From positions 1 through 64,000 of the forward strand of contig NZ_JAYFUM010000003.1 of assembly GCF_034929435.1 (NCBI RefSeq): a stretch of DNA of 64,000 nt, in the 5' to 3' direction. The notes below the pieces were generated by a model, which was not told where the DNA came from, ran no database searches, and worked only from the letters and a program-made list of their open reading frames with translations. A program made the position numbers and the translations under genes. The stretch comes from Arcicella rigui (GTDB taxonomy: Bacteria; Bacteroidota; Bacteroidia; Cytophagales; Spirosomataceae). The number at the start of each line of letters is the position of its first letter. The first letter of the stretch is position 1. Below are positions 52,419 to 63,300 of this stretch, one piece after another.

Positions 52419-53291
52419 ATGTCAGAATTTGTAGAGAAATACATTAATCCCTTTACGGATTTCGGTTTTAAGAAATTGTTTGGCGAAGAGTTGAACAAGG
52501 ATTTGTTATTGGATTTTCTGAACGAATTATTAAAAGAAGAACAAGGACAAATCAAAGAAATAACGTACTTAAAAACCGAGCATTTAGGTTTGACGGAGTT
52601 GGATAGAAAAGCTATTTTTGATTTGTATTGCGAAAATGAACGTGGCGAGAAATTTATTGTAGAGCTTCAAAAAACTAAACAAAATTTCTTTAAAGATAGA
52701 ACCGTTTATTATTCAACCTTTCCGATTAGAGAACAAGCTAAACGAGCCGATTGGAATTTTGAATTAAAAGCAGTTTACACGATTGCTATACTTGATTTTG
52801 TATTTGAAGCAGATAAAAATGAGCTAGAGAAATTTCGGTATGATGTAAAGTTGAAAGACATAGAAACTAATAAAATATTCTACGACAAGCTGACTTTCAT
52901 TTACTTAGAAATGCCTAAGTTCAAGAAAACAATAGATCAGTTAGAAACAAGGTTTGATAAGTGGCTTTATGTGATAAGTAATTTGAACAAATTGGATAGA
53001 ATTCCAGAAAGTCTGAGAGAACAAATTTTTGAGAAAGTATTTGAAACAGCAGAAATAGCCAAATTTACCTATGACCAAGTGCTTTCTTATGAAGACAGTT
53101 TGAAATATTACAGAGATTTAAAAAATTCATTAGATACCGCCAGAGAGGAGGGAGAAGCGGAGGGAATTATTAAAGGCAAACTTGAGGAAAAAATAGAAAT
53201 TGCCAGAAAAATGCTTGTTATGGAAATGCCCATAGATACGATTATTCAATTGACAGGTCTTTCTGAGGAGCAGATTAAAAGTTTAAAATAG
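52419..53291 (+). CDS. Rpn/PD-(D/E)XK nuclease family transposase-like protein
   Basis: 290 aa from ATG at 52419. N-terminal SEFVEKYINPFTDFGFKKLF and the nuclease core IFDLYCENERGEKFIVELQK (Asp and Glu-x-Gln) place it in the Rpn/PDDEXK family, annotated as transposase but acting as RecA-independent recombination-promoting nucleases in Escherichia coli. A helical, charged C-terminus (EEGEAEGIIKGKLEEKIEIA) is typical. No terminal inverted repeats flank it. The stop overlaps the base of a terminator hairpin. Confidence 0.9.
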   Translation: MSEFVEKYINPFTDFGFKKLFGEELNKDLLLDFLNELLKEEQGQIKEITYLKTEHLGLTELDRKAIFDLYCENERGEKFIVELQKTKQNFFKDRTVYYSTFPIREQAKRADWNFELKAVYTIAILDFVFEADKNELEKFRYDVKLKDIETNKIFYDKLTFIYLEMPKFKKTIDQLETRFDKWLYVISNLNKLDRIPESLREQIFEKVFETAEIAKFTYDQVLSYEDSLKYYRDLKNSLDTAREEGEAEGIIKGKLEEKIEIARKMLVMEMPIDTIIQLTGLSEEQIKSLK

Positions 53292-53320
53292 GCTTGTCAG
53301 ATTGTAAAATTTGACAAGCC
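53291..53320 (+). terminator. Bidirectional hairpin terminator
   Basis: Stem GGCTTGTCA/TGACAAGCC with a 12 nt loop, overlapping the stop codon of the Rpn-family gene and 13 bp from the convergent GH78 gene's end. Confidence 0.65.
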
Positions 53321-53332
53321 TAAAAATAAAAA

Positions 53333-55726
53333 CTACTCTACATCAACATTTTGCAAACCGCCTTTCAAAGCAATCGTTTTTCCATTCCAAATAAATCTTC
53401 CTGAAAGGTTAGCTGGAAGATTTACTTCGCCACTAATGCCTGTTTTTCCTTTACGTTTTAAATTCACCGAAATTTCTCCTGAAGGATGCGGTACTTTCCC
53501 TGATACATTTTCTAAATCCCCTAAAGCTGGTTGAATACGTACTTCTTCAAAACCCGGAGCATCGGGCATAATTCCACAAATGGTGGCTAAAAAATCATAA
53601 TTGGGTGATGCCGACCAAGCGTGACAGTCTGAACGAGTAGGGTCTGCTTGTTCAGCAAAAGTACTTAATCCGATACTTAACATATCTCTCCATGGACTTA
53701 AAGTACTGTAATATAATGAAGCATTTCCTGACTTTTTCAAGGCTTGTGTTAGATAAAAACGGAAGTAAAAAGTAGCTTGTGTAAGGTTTTTATCATTCAG
53801 AATTTTCTCTATAATTGCTTTTTCGTTGGCTTTGGGTACGGCATTGGCAAGTATGGCGAAAATATTAGCGTGCTGACTAAATGCTTTTTTATCAGGCGTG
53901 TCGGCTACTTCATTTTTGCTTTCATCCCAACATTCTTCGTAGCTTGATTTTGAAATCAAATCTGCTAAAGTACGGTAATAAATAGCTTTTTCTTTGTCGC
54001 CATAAGTTTCAAAAATGGCAGAAGCTTGTCGTAAAGTATAAGCATATTGGAAAGTAATAATTGATGAGTTTCCATCCGTAACTCCGTCTGGAATACCGCC
54101 AATGTCGGAAATTGGATTCCACTGCCAAGGTTTTGCCCAGTCCACAAACGACCACCAATTCATCGCTCCGAGCATATTTTTTTTAGGGTCTAATTTACGT
54201 TCATACCAAGCCAACACTTTTTCAATGTTTGGCAAAAGTGACTTGACAAAAGCATCGTCTTTGCGGTGCATCCAATAATCGTAAGTCATAGAAACCCAAA
54301 ACAAAGAAAAAGGCGGAATAATCTGAGGCGTATTGCATGGGTAACGACTTTGCGTTAACCCTTCGGAAGTAGTAGAATTATTGAAATCCATCAAAGCTTT
54401 ACGCATCAAACGGTCGTCGCCCGAAACATATAATGAAATCAAAGCCTGAATTCGAGTATCGCCAGTATATTGCAATTGTTCATAATAAGGACAATCGAAA
54501 TAGGTTTCTCCAGCACACAAACGAGCCGTTTGCCAGCCTACTTTCCAAATATTTTGTAAACTGGGGTCATTACTTGTGAAATTACCTCTTTCTTCAAAAG
54601 GATAACCTGTTTTTATCCCGTAAAAATCATTGATACTAAGTGCCTGTTCTTTGGTTTCAATCGTAATCTCTATGTAACGATAAGTTCTAAACCAAAGTGG
54701 TCTAAAACTTCTCTGAGCTTGTCCGTCTGGACGAAATATATCTTGAATACCAACAATATGCTTACCTTCAATGTCATTTCTATTGCCTTTTACCCATTTG
54801 TCATCTATCAAAGCTTCTGCATACGTAAAACTGATTTTTGAATCTTTTCCTCCACCCACAATCATTTCTGGATAAGCGACTGTTTCAAAACTTTGGTCGA
54901 GCAAAATGGTCGTTTTACTATTAGCAGGAATGTTTAAAGTACCTTTTCCTTTCAACCAATTATCATTCATCGTTAAGGTTTTAGTACTTTCGTATTTTCT
55001 GATGCTATTAATATTTTGATGAATTTCTTCCATTTGCGGAATACTTCTTGGCTCTAAATACCATTCTGCACCCGAACCTGTTCCCGAAATATAGCCATGT
55101 CCCAAAGTACGAGCATTCGTCCATTGGCTATCATCAAATTGAGGTTTTTCCCAATTGCTTGGGAATTTACTTGCTTCCACTTCCTCGCCACAGCCTACAA
55201 CGATATACGCTCTAAGTTTTCCGCCATCTACTGGTAAAGGTTTATAAGCTTGGTTTTGTAATACTTTCCAAGTTTTGTTGGTATTTACAATACTTTCCAG
55301 TTCCGTATTTCCTTGTACGATAAAACCCGTTTTGTTACTCATCTGAGCAGCAGGCATAAATTCACCAAAATTCCAAACTACGGCAGCAATGGTGTTTTTA
55401 CCTTGATTCAAATACTTTGCAATGTCATAAGTTTCAAAATTCCAGTGCATTAAATCGCTCCGAGCTGGTCCAGTTCCAATAAAATTTCCATTTACATACA
55501 CTCGGTAACGATTATCCCCCGAAACGTTGATGATGAATTGCGAAGGCTTTTGAGCTAAATCAAAGTTTTTTCGGAAATGAAATACCCCAAAATCTTTCAG
55601 ATTTACATTTTGTGGAGCAATCCAGTCGGCTTGCCAACGCTGTGTTAATACTTTTTGACTGGCTTTTTGTGCTGAAAGTGAGATTGAAAAAAGTAATGAA
55701 AAGAGTAAAGCTTGAAGTACTTTCAT
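53333..55726 (-). CDS. Secreted alpha-L-rhamnosidase (GH78)
   Basis: 797 aa with signal peptide (LQALLFSLLFSISLSAQ). N-terminal beta-sandwich domains (about 30-370, FHFRKNFDL, YRVYVNGNFIGTGPARSD), then an (alpha/alpha)6 barrel with the GH78-type catalytic-site signature FDCPYYEQLQYTGDTR (near 413-428) and SDCHAWSASPNYDF, and a C-terminal beta domain. It removes terminal alpha-L-rhamnose from plant glycans such as pectin or flavonoid glycosides. Periplasmic or surface location is likely. No rhamnose catabolic genes are adjacent. Confidence 0.9.
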   Translation of the reverse strand: MKVLQALLFSLLFSISLSAQKASQKVLTQRWQADWIAPQNVNLKDFGVFHFRKNFDLAQKPSQFIINVSGDNRYRVYVNGNFIGTGPARSDLMHWNFETYDIAKYLNQGKNTIAAVVWNFGEFMPAAQMSNKTGFIVQGNTELESIVNTNKTWKVLQNQAYKPLPVDGGKLRAYIVVGCGEEVEASKFPSNWEKPQFDDSQWTNARTLGHGYISGTGSGAEWYLEPRSIPQMEEIHQNINSIRKYESTKTLTMNDNWLKGKGTLNIPANSKTTILLDQSFETVAYPEMIVGGGKDSKISFTYAEALIDDKWVKGNRNDIEGKHIVGIQDIFRPDGQAQRSFRPLWFRTYRYIEITIETKEQALSINDFYGIKTGYPFEERGNFTSNDPSLQNIWKVGWQTARLCAGETYFDCPYYEQLQYTGDTRIQALISLYVSGDDRLMRKALMDFNNSTTSEGLTQSRYPCNTPQIIPPFSLFWVSMTYDYWMHRKDDAFVKSLLPNIEKVLAWYERKLDPKKNMLGAMNWWSFVDWAKPWQWNPISDIGGIPDGVTDGNSSIITFQYAYTLRQASAIFETYGDKEKAIYYRTLADLISKSSYEECWDESKNEVADTPDKKAFSQHANIFAILANAVPKANEKAIIEKILNDKNLTQATFYFRFYLTQALKKSGNASLYYSTLSPWRDMLSIGLSTFAEQADPTRSDCHAWSASPNYDFLATICGIMPDAPGFEEVRIQPALGDLENVSGKVPHPSGEISVNLKRKGKTGISGEVNLPANLSGRFIWNGKTIALKGGLQNVDVE

Positions 55727-55986
55727 TTTCGTTCGTTTTGATGATGGATATTCAAACGAAAATACAATTTTTGAAGAAGAATATTTGCCTGTTCTTACCT
55801 GTTTGAGTAAAAAACGGGTGCTACTAACGGTTGAAATATTTTATGAGTTATAAAAAAAGCTTTTATAACTCATGAATTATAGTATTTTTGAGTTATAAAA
55901 ATAAACTTTATCGCTTATGCGTTGGATTTCGTAGTAGATTAATTTAAATATCATGTTGTTTAAAATCTGTAAATTACGTTCTAAAT
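55727..55986. other. Intergenic region with palindrome
   Basis: No gene. A 13 bp palindromic stem at 55843-55855 / 55861-55873 (ATGAGTTATAAAA and complement) may be a terminator or regulator site for GH78. The remainder is unremarkable AT-rich sequence. Confidence 0.5.
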
Positions 55987-56030
55987 AAAAAAGGCTAAAC
56001 TCTCTTTGTAGTTTAGCCTTTTTTATTTAG
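55981..56030 (-). terminator. Terminator after the PQQ-type dehydrogenase
   Basis: A perfect 20 bp stem (55981-56000 against 56011-56030) with a 10 nt loop carries T-rich and A-rich flanks. It lies 16 bp downstream of the minus-strand dehydrogenase stop. Confidence 0.88.
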
Positions 56031-56045
56031 TTGGATTTAAGATAC

Positions 56046-58775
56046 TTACTTATCTCCATAAACAAAATCTACCCATTCAAAATTGAATAAATTTTTGTTT
56101 GGTGTTTCTTTTTTCACGAAGACAAAGTACAAATCGTGTTTGCCAGTCGTTGGCTGTACCGAAGCTTTTTGTTCAGTGTATGTATTCCAGCTACCTGTTG
56201 GCGAATACTTAAATGTACTGATGATTGGTCCATTCAGAGCGTCGGTGTGTACTTCAATACTTGCTCCATTATCTTTGCTTGAGAAGCGATAAATCAATCC
56301 TTCAATATCTTTTAAGTCGATATTTTTCAAAACAAGATATGAACCATTGTGAATTGCTCCCAAGTACTTGTCATCTCTGTTCATGTTGTGAATCTCATCT
56401 ACTTCGCTTCCATAAATTTTGGTCGGACGCAATACTAAAATATCCGTTTTTTTCAAAGACAATACCGTTTTTGCTTTACCTTGTGGTGCAACTAACGAAC
56501 CTTTGTCGGTATAAGATGCCGTCAGTACATAACGTCCTTCTTGCTCTTTGCCAACGTGTTCTTTCAACGAAAGTGTACCTTGTTGCGGAACTCTATTTTC
56601 GATAGGTTCATTGCCCAATGATAAAATATATTTTACCATTTCGGTAGTTTCTTCACGAGAAAGTTGTGGGTGAGCACTCATTTCACGGTCGCCCCAAAGT
56701 CCACCTCCGCCAATAATGATTTTGTTGGCAAGTTTGGCAATAGCTGTTTTATCTCCTCTATATTTTTTTGAAACTTCGGTGAATGAAGGCCCAGCAGATT
56801 TTCCATTGATTTGGTGACAAGCTTTACAGTCTGAGCCTGCAATTAAATTCTTTCCAATACTGAAAGTAGAAGTCAATTGCTGATGTCCCATTTGTGGAGC
56901 TTTACTTACTTTCGGAATATAATTCAGTACTACTTTTACCTTTTTAGGGTCGATGAGCTTATCTTCTTTATCTTGAATGCTTACGGCATATTTTAACGAA
57001 GTCGCAGAAGCTTTGAAGAAAGTACTGTTATCGGTGGTAGAAATCGCCACTTCTGGCATTGTATTTCCCACTTTAACAGTTAGTGTATCGGTATTACTGA
57101 GTCCAACTTGGTCTTTAACAGTTAATAATACTTTGTAAATACCATTTTTATTGAAAGTATAAGTTGGATTGATTTCATTAGAAATTACTTTTCCTTCTAC
57201 TTTCCACTGATAGGTCAATTGGTCGCCTTTATCAAAATCATAGCTTTTTTCGCCTTTGAATGCCACTTTTAAAGGAGCAAGCCCGATGCTATCGCTGGTA
57301 TAAGCTTGAGCAATAGGTTTTCTGTTTCCGCCATTGAAATCAATTTTCACCAAACGTGCGTCTTCGTTGTCGATACCATAAACAGAACCATATTCTAATA
57401 AATAAATACTTCCGTCTGGGCCAATTTCCATATCAACTGGGCGACGGAAATCTCCTGTTTTTGGCATAAATGCTTCCATCGACTGATAGTTTTGTTGTTC
57501 GTCTAATCGCACAGCAAAAATCCAGTTTCTCATCCAATCATATACAAATAAAGCTTTGTCGTAATAAGCTGGAATTTTTGATTTTTTATTCAAAGAAACA
57601 TCAAAATGATAAACGGGGCCACCCATTGCACATCTACCGCCTACGCCTAAAGCTGGGAATTCGGAAGAAAGATTGTATGGATACCAAATCATTGCTTTTT
57701 GTGCTGGGAGTAAATTTTTCATGCCTGTATTATAAGGCGAATTATTTACTGGAGCGTTCGGGTCGAAAAGTGAACCAATTTTTTTAGTTTCAAAATCGTA
57801 CTCAAAATAAGGTTTGTTATTTCCTACAAAGTACGGCCAACCATAGTTTCCTGCCTTTTTTGCTTGGTTAAATTCATCGTAACCTCTTGGCCCTTGTGGA
57901 CTATCAGTACCTGCATCTGGCCCAATTTCGCCCCAATACAAAATAGAAGTAGCAGGGTCAACCGAAATACGGTAAGGGTTTCTACAACCCATTACATAAA
58001 TTTCAGGACGAGTACCCGCCATCCCTTTTGGGAAAAGGTTGCCTTCGGGAATGGTATAAGAGCCATCCGCTTCTACATGAATTCTTAGGATTTTACCACG
58101 TAAATCGTTCGGGTTAGCAGCAGAACGTTCGGCATCAAATGTTGGTCTTCCTGTTCTTTGGTCGATAGGAGCGTGTCCGTTTGATTCAAATGGCACAGTA
58201 TTATCGCCCGTTGAAATAAATAAATTACCATGTGCATCCCAAGCCATAGAACCGCCTGTGTGGGCACTTACTTCTAAATCAATCGAAAATTCGATAATAG
58301 ATTTTTCACTTTCAATATCCAAAGTACTGTCGTCATTTACTTTGAAACGAGCGATGCGTTGTTTGGTTTGTTCTTTGTCTTGAATGGTATAAAAGAAGTA
58401 CAAGTAATGGTTTTTACTAAAATTCGGGTCGATAGTCATACCCAATAAGCCGTTCAAGTACTTATCAACTGCTTTGGCAGGAAAATCGTAGAGAAGGCGA
58501 GTTTTCTTTTGAACAGGGTCATAAACATAAAACTTACCAGCTCTTTCTACAAAAAATACACGACCGTCTGGAGCTACGGCTAATTCCATTGGTTCGTTGA
58601 GGTCGTTAGAAAGTACTGTTTTAGTAAAACGGTTTTCATCAGGACGGTTCAAAGTGTCAGTTTGAGCATACACTTTTGGAGTACTTGCTTTACTGGTAGT
58701 AAAGTTGTGACCAATAGAGCCTAAACCGAGTAAGCCACCCAGTAATAAACTGTATTTTGAAAGGAAAATTGACAT
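56046..58775 (-). CDS. PQQ-type sugar dehydrogenase with PKD, cytochrome c and CBM domains
   Basis: 909 aa, N-terminal export signal (about 7-25). Order: a soluble glucose/sorbosone-dehydrogenase-type six-bladed propeller (about 50-480; LNEPMELAVAPDGRVFFVER, GCRNPYRISVDPATSILYWGE), a PKD domain (about 495-575), a c-type cytochrome domain with CKACH (near 645-649) and a later Met-containing segment, and a C-terminal CBM6-like domain (about 770-905). It is likely a periplasmic or surface sugar oxidoreductase that passes electrons to its own haem. Whether the propeller still binds PQQ cannot be decided by eye. Confidence 0.88.
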   Translation of the reverse strand: MSIFLSKYSLLLGGLLGLGSIGHNFTTSKASTPKVYAQTDTLNRPDENRFTKTVLSNDLNEPMELAVAPDGRVFFVERAGKFYVYDPVQKKTRLLYDFPAKAVDKYLNGLLGMTIDPNFSKNHYLYFFYTIQDKEQTKQRIARFKVNDDSTLDIESEKSIIEFSIDLEVSAHTGGSMAWDAHGNLFISTGDNTVPFESNGHAPIDQRTGRPTFDAERSAANPNDLRGKILRIHVEADGSYTIPEGNLFPKGMAGTRPEIYVMGCRNPYRISVDPATSILYWGEIGPDAGTDSPQGPRGYDEFNQAKKAGNYGWPYFVGNNKPYFEYDFETKKIGSLFDPNAPVNNSPYNTGMKNLLPAQKAMIWYPYNLSSEFPALGVGGRCAMGGPVYHFDVSLNKKSKIPAYYDKALFVYDWMRNWIFAVRLDEQQNYQSMEAFMPKTGDFRRPVDMEIGPDGSIYLLEYGSVYGIDNEDARLVKIDFNGGNRKPIAQAYTSDSIGLAPLKVAFKGEKSYDFDKGDQLTYQWKVEGKVISNEINPTYTFNKNGIYKVLLTVKDQVGLSNTDTLTVKVGNTMPEVAISTTDNSTFFKASATSLKYAVSIQDKEDKLIDPKKVKVVLNYIPKVSKAPQMGHQQLTSTFSIGKNLIAGSDCKACHQINGKSAGPSFTEVSKKYRGDKTAIAKLANKIIIGGGGLWGDREMSAHPQLSREETTEMVKYILSLGNEPIENRVPQQGTLSLKEHVGKEQEGRYVLTASYTDKGSLVAPQGKAKTVLSLKKTDILVLRPTKIYGSEVDEIHNMNRDDKYLGAIHNGSYLVLKNIDLKDIEGLIYRFSSKDNGASIEVHTDALNGPIISTFKYSPTGSWNTYTEQKASVQPTTGKHDLYFVFVKKETPNKNLFNFEWVDFVYGDK

Positions 58776-59401
58776 TAGAGCTTAGTTAAAATTAATTATT
58801 AGAGATAATTACAAATCAATGAATCGCTAAACAAGAAAATAAAATTTGAATAATACGTCAAAAGTAAAGCCTTATGGATATTTATTTATCATGGTTTCCC
58901 CTCATAATGTATTTGTCAGGGATTTTTTTCTGGAAAAAACCTTAAAATTTAAGAGAGTATTTAATTCCATAAATACTCTTGTTCAGGAAAAAAATGTTTT
59001 AGACCTGTTTGTTGCTATTCCATTCAATATTCTACGGTTTAAATTTTGAATAACTGTCTTTTTCAAAAACATACGCTTGTTTTATTTTCTAATTTCTCCA
59101 CAACGATTATCAAAATCGTTTATCACTCTGCTTCACAATGTCGCTTTTTACTTTTAAGATGATACGATTTTGTAATTGCTGATACAAAATCAACAATAAA
59201 TCCCTTCAAAAAGTCTAAAATAAGCACTCAATTGTACTATTCTGCTATTTTTTTTAATTGGAACAATTCCTACAATTAATTGCACAAATCTAAAAACCGA
59301 ATTTGAGTTGTAGCTGTAAGTTTGCATTGCCTAAAGGTAAAATTTATATAAAATCTTCAAAAGGTACAAGTTTGAAGACTGAATGATAAAGCAAAAGAAT
59401 A
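58776..59401. other. Long divergent intergenic region with -7 element
   Basis: 626 bp between divergent genes, AT-rich. TAAGTTTG at 59317-59324 matches the -7 consensus, 78 bp before the fructokinase start. A 67-codon frame at 58846-59049 is basic and hydrophobic, with no family or homology cue, and is not called. No repeat or RNA was recognised. Confidence 0.45.
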
Positions 59402-60295
59402 ATGAAGAAAATAGTGTGTTTTGGTGAAACGCTTTGGGACTTGCTTCCTACTGGTAAAATTGAAGGTGGAGCACCCATGAACGTAGCCGTTCATGCAAAG
59501 CAATTAGGACTCAGTGTTTCGATGATTAGTAGAGTAGGAAAAGATAAGCTTGGAGATGGCTTAGAGTGTTTTTTAGTAGATAGAGGAATAGACACTTCGG
59601 CTCTTCAACGTGATAATTTTTACCAAACAGGGGTCGTACAGGTAAGTTTATCCGAGAAAGGTAGCCCCACCTATTCGATTGAGTCACCTGCTGCTTGGGA
59701 TGCCATCGAAGCCGATGAAACTACTAAGCAATTGGTGAAAAATGCCGAAGCTTTTGTTTTTGGAAGTTTGGCTTGTAGAAACGAAAAATCAAAAAATGCC
59801 TTGTTTGAATTGGCGGCTTTAGCTTCTCTGAGAGTTTTGGATGTGAATTTAAGAACGCCATTTTTTTCTCAGGAATTAATCATTGACTTATTAGAAATGG
59901 CCGATTTCGTGAAAGTCAACGAAGAAGAGTTAGCCCTCATCTGTTCATGGTTCAACCAAAATGAGGATGATGAATTGAATGCACGCTATTTAAAAACACG
60001 CTTTAATCTAAGAGCGATTGTGGTAACTCGTGGAGGAGATGGGGCTTTTTTCATAGGTGAAAATAACAGCCTCTACGAACATAAAGGCTACCAAGTATCG
60101 GTAAAAGACACCATTGGTAGTGGCGATTCTTTTTTAGCATCATTTCTGAAAAAATGGCTTTATGCTTCTTCTCCAGATGATTGCCTGAGCTATGCTTGTG
60201 CTGTTGGGGCATTCGTTGCCACCCAACAAGGTGCAACACCAATAATTGATGAAAGTGACATCAAAGCTGTAATGCAGCCCAATTTAGAAGCCTAA
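59402..60295 (+). CDS. PfkB-family fructokinase
   Basis: 297 aa ribokinase-fold sugar kinase, cytoplasmic. First signature GGAPMNVAVHAKQLG (22-36), second signature DTIGSGDSFLASFL (236-249) with catalytic Asp242. KKIVCFGETLWDLLPTGK at the start is typical of fructokinases. It is followed 49 bp later by susC on the same strand, suggesting that fructose or a fructan is the substrate of the locus. Confidence 0.92.
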   Translation: MKKIVCFGETLWDLLPTGKIEGGAPMNVAVHAKQLGLSVSMISRVGKDKLGDGLECFLVDRGIDTSALQRDNFYQTGVVQVSLSEKGSPTYSIESPAAWDAIEADETTKQLVKNAEAFVFGSLACRNEKSKNALFELAALASLRVLDVNLRTPFFSQELIIDLLEMADFVKVNEEELALICSWFNQNEDDELNARYLKTRFNLRAIVVTRGGDGAFFIGENNSLYEHKGYQVSVKDTIGSGDSFLASFLKKWLYASSPDDCLSYACAVGAFVATQQGATPIIDESDIKAVMQPNLEA

Positions 60296-60344
60296 AAATT
60301 TTACTTACATTTTACTCATTTAACTATTTTTCAAAATTTCAATT

Positions 60345-63300
60345 ATGAATTTAATGATTACTAAACTCAAGGTCGCCTTGTTTTTTGTTGGATTAGCGAT
60401 GTCTTTGCAGCTATCCGCTCAAGATAAAAAGGCAATTAAAGGAAACGTCAAGGACGGAAGTACGGGAGAAGCACTTATTGGTGCCAATGTTTTGATTAAG
60501 GGAACGAAGTCTGGGGCATCAACAGATGCTTCGGGGAATTTTACGCTAAATGCTTCAAGTAGCGATGTGCTGGTTGTGTCTTATGTTGGCTATGATACCA
60601 AAGAAGTAAGTGTGGGTAGTCAAGAGGTGATTTCAATCAGTTTGTCAGGCGTAAAAACCTTATCGGAAGTCATCGTAACAGGATATTCTACCCAATCGAA
60701 GAAAAATATTACGGGGGCTGTTGGTACAATTTCTTCTAAAGATTTATTGGCTGTGCCATCGACTGGCGTGAGTCAGGCTTTGCAAGGGCGTATTGCAGGG
60801 GTAACTGTTGCTCAGGAAGGCGGTCCCGGTGGCGGAACAATGGTGCGTATCCGTGGTTTTGGTACGGTGGGCGACAACGAACCTTTGTACGTGATTGACG
60901 GCGTACCTACCCAAACAGGTTTGAACGACCTCAACCCCAACGATATTGAAAGTGTGCAAGTATTGAAAGATGCTTCTTCCGCATCAATTTATGGGGCTCG
61001 TGCAGGGAATGGTGTTGTGATTGTTACGACAAAAGGAGGCAAAGCAGGTAAAACAAAACTGACTTTTGATGCTTTCATGGGAAATCAGGTTGTGCCAAAA
61101 TTACCTGGAGTTTTAACGGCACAACAATTTGCAGATATGTTGTGGACGGCTCAGAAAAACAATGGACAAAGCCCTTCGCATCCTTATTTTGGCAATGGTG
61201 CAAGTCCTGTGATTCCTGATAATTTTACCCCAAATATTCCTGTAAGTAAGCAGGGTACAAATTGGTTAGACCAAATTTTCAATAATGCTCCTACAAAAAA
61301 TTATACTTTAGGCGTTACGGGTGGAACAGAAGCAGGGAGTTATGCTTTCTCAAGTGGTTATACAAAACAAGATGGTATTTTGTTAAATACTGGTTTCGAG
61401 CGTTTTACAGGTCGAGTAAATACAAATTTTAATTTGAAAAAACGTATTCGTGTAGGTGAAAACCTTACTGTATCGTACTCTAATAAAGTAGGTGTAGCTA
61501 ACCAAAATACTGAAAACCCTGTAACAATGGCTATTCGTATGCCTTCGGTATTGCCAGTATATGGTTTAGATGGGCGTTATGCAGGTGGTGGCATTGGAGG
61601 TTTCAACAATGCTCAAAACCCTGTGGCTGCTTTGAACAGAGGTAAAGATAATGACGACTCTCGTTTGAGAGTATTCGGAAATGCCTTTATGGAATTAGAT
61701 TTGGGCTATGGAATTACAGCAAAATCAAGTATTGGTATTGACTATTTGGCTGGACATACTTCAAAATTCACCGCTATCAATTATGAAGATGCAGAAGTAG
61801 TGGGTTCTAATAAATTAGACGAAACCGTTACGACACTTTCAAATTATACTTGGTCTAATACCGTTGCCTATACAGGAAAAGTTGGCAAAGGAGAATTGAA
61901 TGCTTTGGTAGGTTTGGAAGCCATCCAATCAAAAGGAACTTATCTTTACGCCAGCCGTACCAATTATTTTAGTGAAGATGTTGATTACCGTACTTTAGGC
62001 GTAGGGGCAAGTGGTATTGCCAATGACGGCTCACGTACTGGCAACCGTTTGTTCTCTGTATTTGGTAAAGTCGATTATAACTATGACGATTTCTTGTTAT
62101 TATCGGCTACGGTTCGTCGTGATGGTTCTTCTCGCTTCGGTGCTTCAAATCGTTTTGCTACGTTCCCTTCTGTAAGTGCAGGGCTTCGTCTTACAAAGTT
62201 TGAACCTGTTAAAAAAATCTTTGATGATTTGAAAGTAAGAATTGGTGTCGGACAAACGGGTAATCAGCAAGTGGGTGATTATGCTTCTTATACTTTGTTT
62301 AGTTCAGATGTAAACACTACTTATTACGATATTCAAGGAACGAAAACTTCTTCTCAGTCTGGTTTTGCCAATGCTACTTTAGGAAACGACAATGTAAAAT
62401 GGGAAACTACGACAAGTACCAACTTTGGGATTGATGCGGCTTTCTTGAAAAATAAAATGACGGTTTCATTAGATATTTATAACCGTAAAACTACCGATAT
62501 GTTGGTTCAAGTACCACAACCTGCTACCGTAGGTTTTGCGAATCCACCTTACATCAATATCGGTGAAATGACCAATAAAGGCTTTGATTTAGGAGTAAAT
62601 TACCGTGATAAAGTAGGAAAACTAACTTACGATGTGGGGTTGAATGTTTCGCACTACAAAAACAATGTGGATAAATTAGGCGATAATCCTCTTTTCTCAA
62701 TTGCTGGTGCTCAAGCTCGTGAACAGCGTTTAACTCGTACTCAACAAGGATTCCCACTATCGTATTTCTATGGATACAAAGTATTGGGTATTTTCCAAAA
62801 TTCGGCAGAAGTAAGTGCAAGTCCCTCACAAAATTTCACTACAAGCGAAGCAGGTGTAGGTCGTTTCAAGTATGAAGATGTGAACAAAGATGGTAAAATT
62901 GATGCCAACGACCGTACCATTATCGGAAGCCCTCACCCAGATTTCACTTTTGGTTTCAATGTAAATTTAGCTTACGAAGGCTTTGACGTAGCCCTTTTCC
63001 TACAAGGTTCTCAAGGAAACAGTATTTATAATTTTACAAAATACTTTACTGATTTTGCAGGCGTATTTTATCAAAGTGGAAAAGGTACAAATATCTTAAA
63101 TGCTTGGACTCCAACCAACACAAACACGACCGTTCCAAAATTATCATCGGGTACGCCAAATGGTGAAACTGAAACGAATAGTTATTTCGTAGAAGATGGT
63201 TCATATATTCGATTGAAAAACCTTCAAATCGGTTATACGCTTCCCAAATCAATTATTAACAAATTGGGCCTTGAACGCCTAAGAGTATATGTGCAAGGAC

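Noticed and set aside
52419..53291. Insertion sequence around the Rpn-family gene
   Set aside because: No terminal inverted repeats or target duplications flank it; the family name is historical.
58846..59049. 67-codon ORF in the long gap before the fructokinase
   Set aside because: No family, no conserved motif, and AT-rich composition of a non-coding gap.
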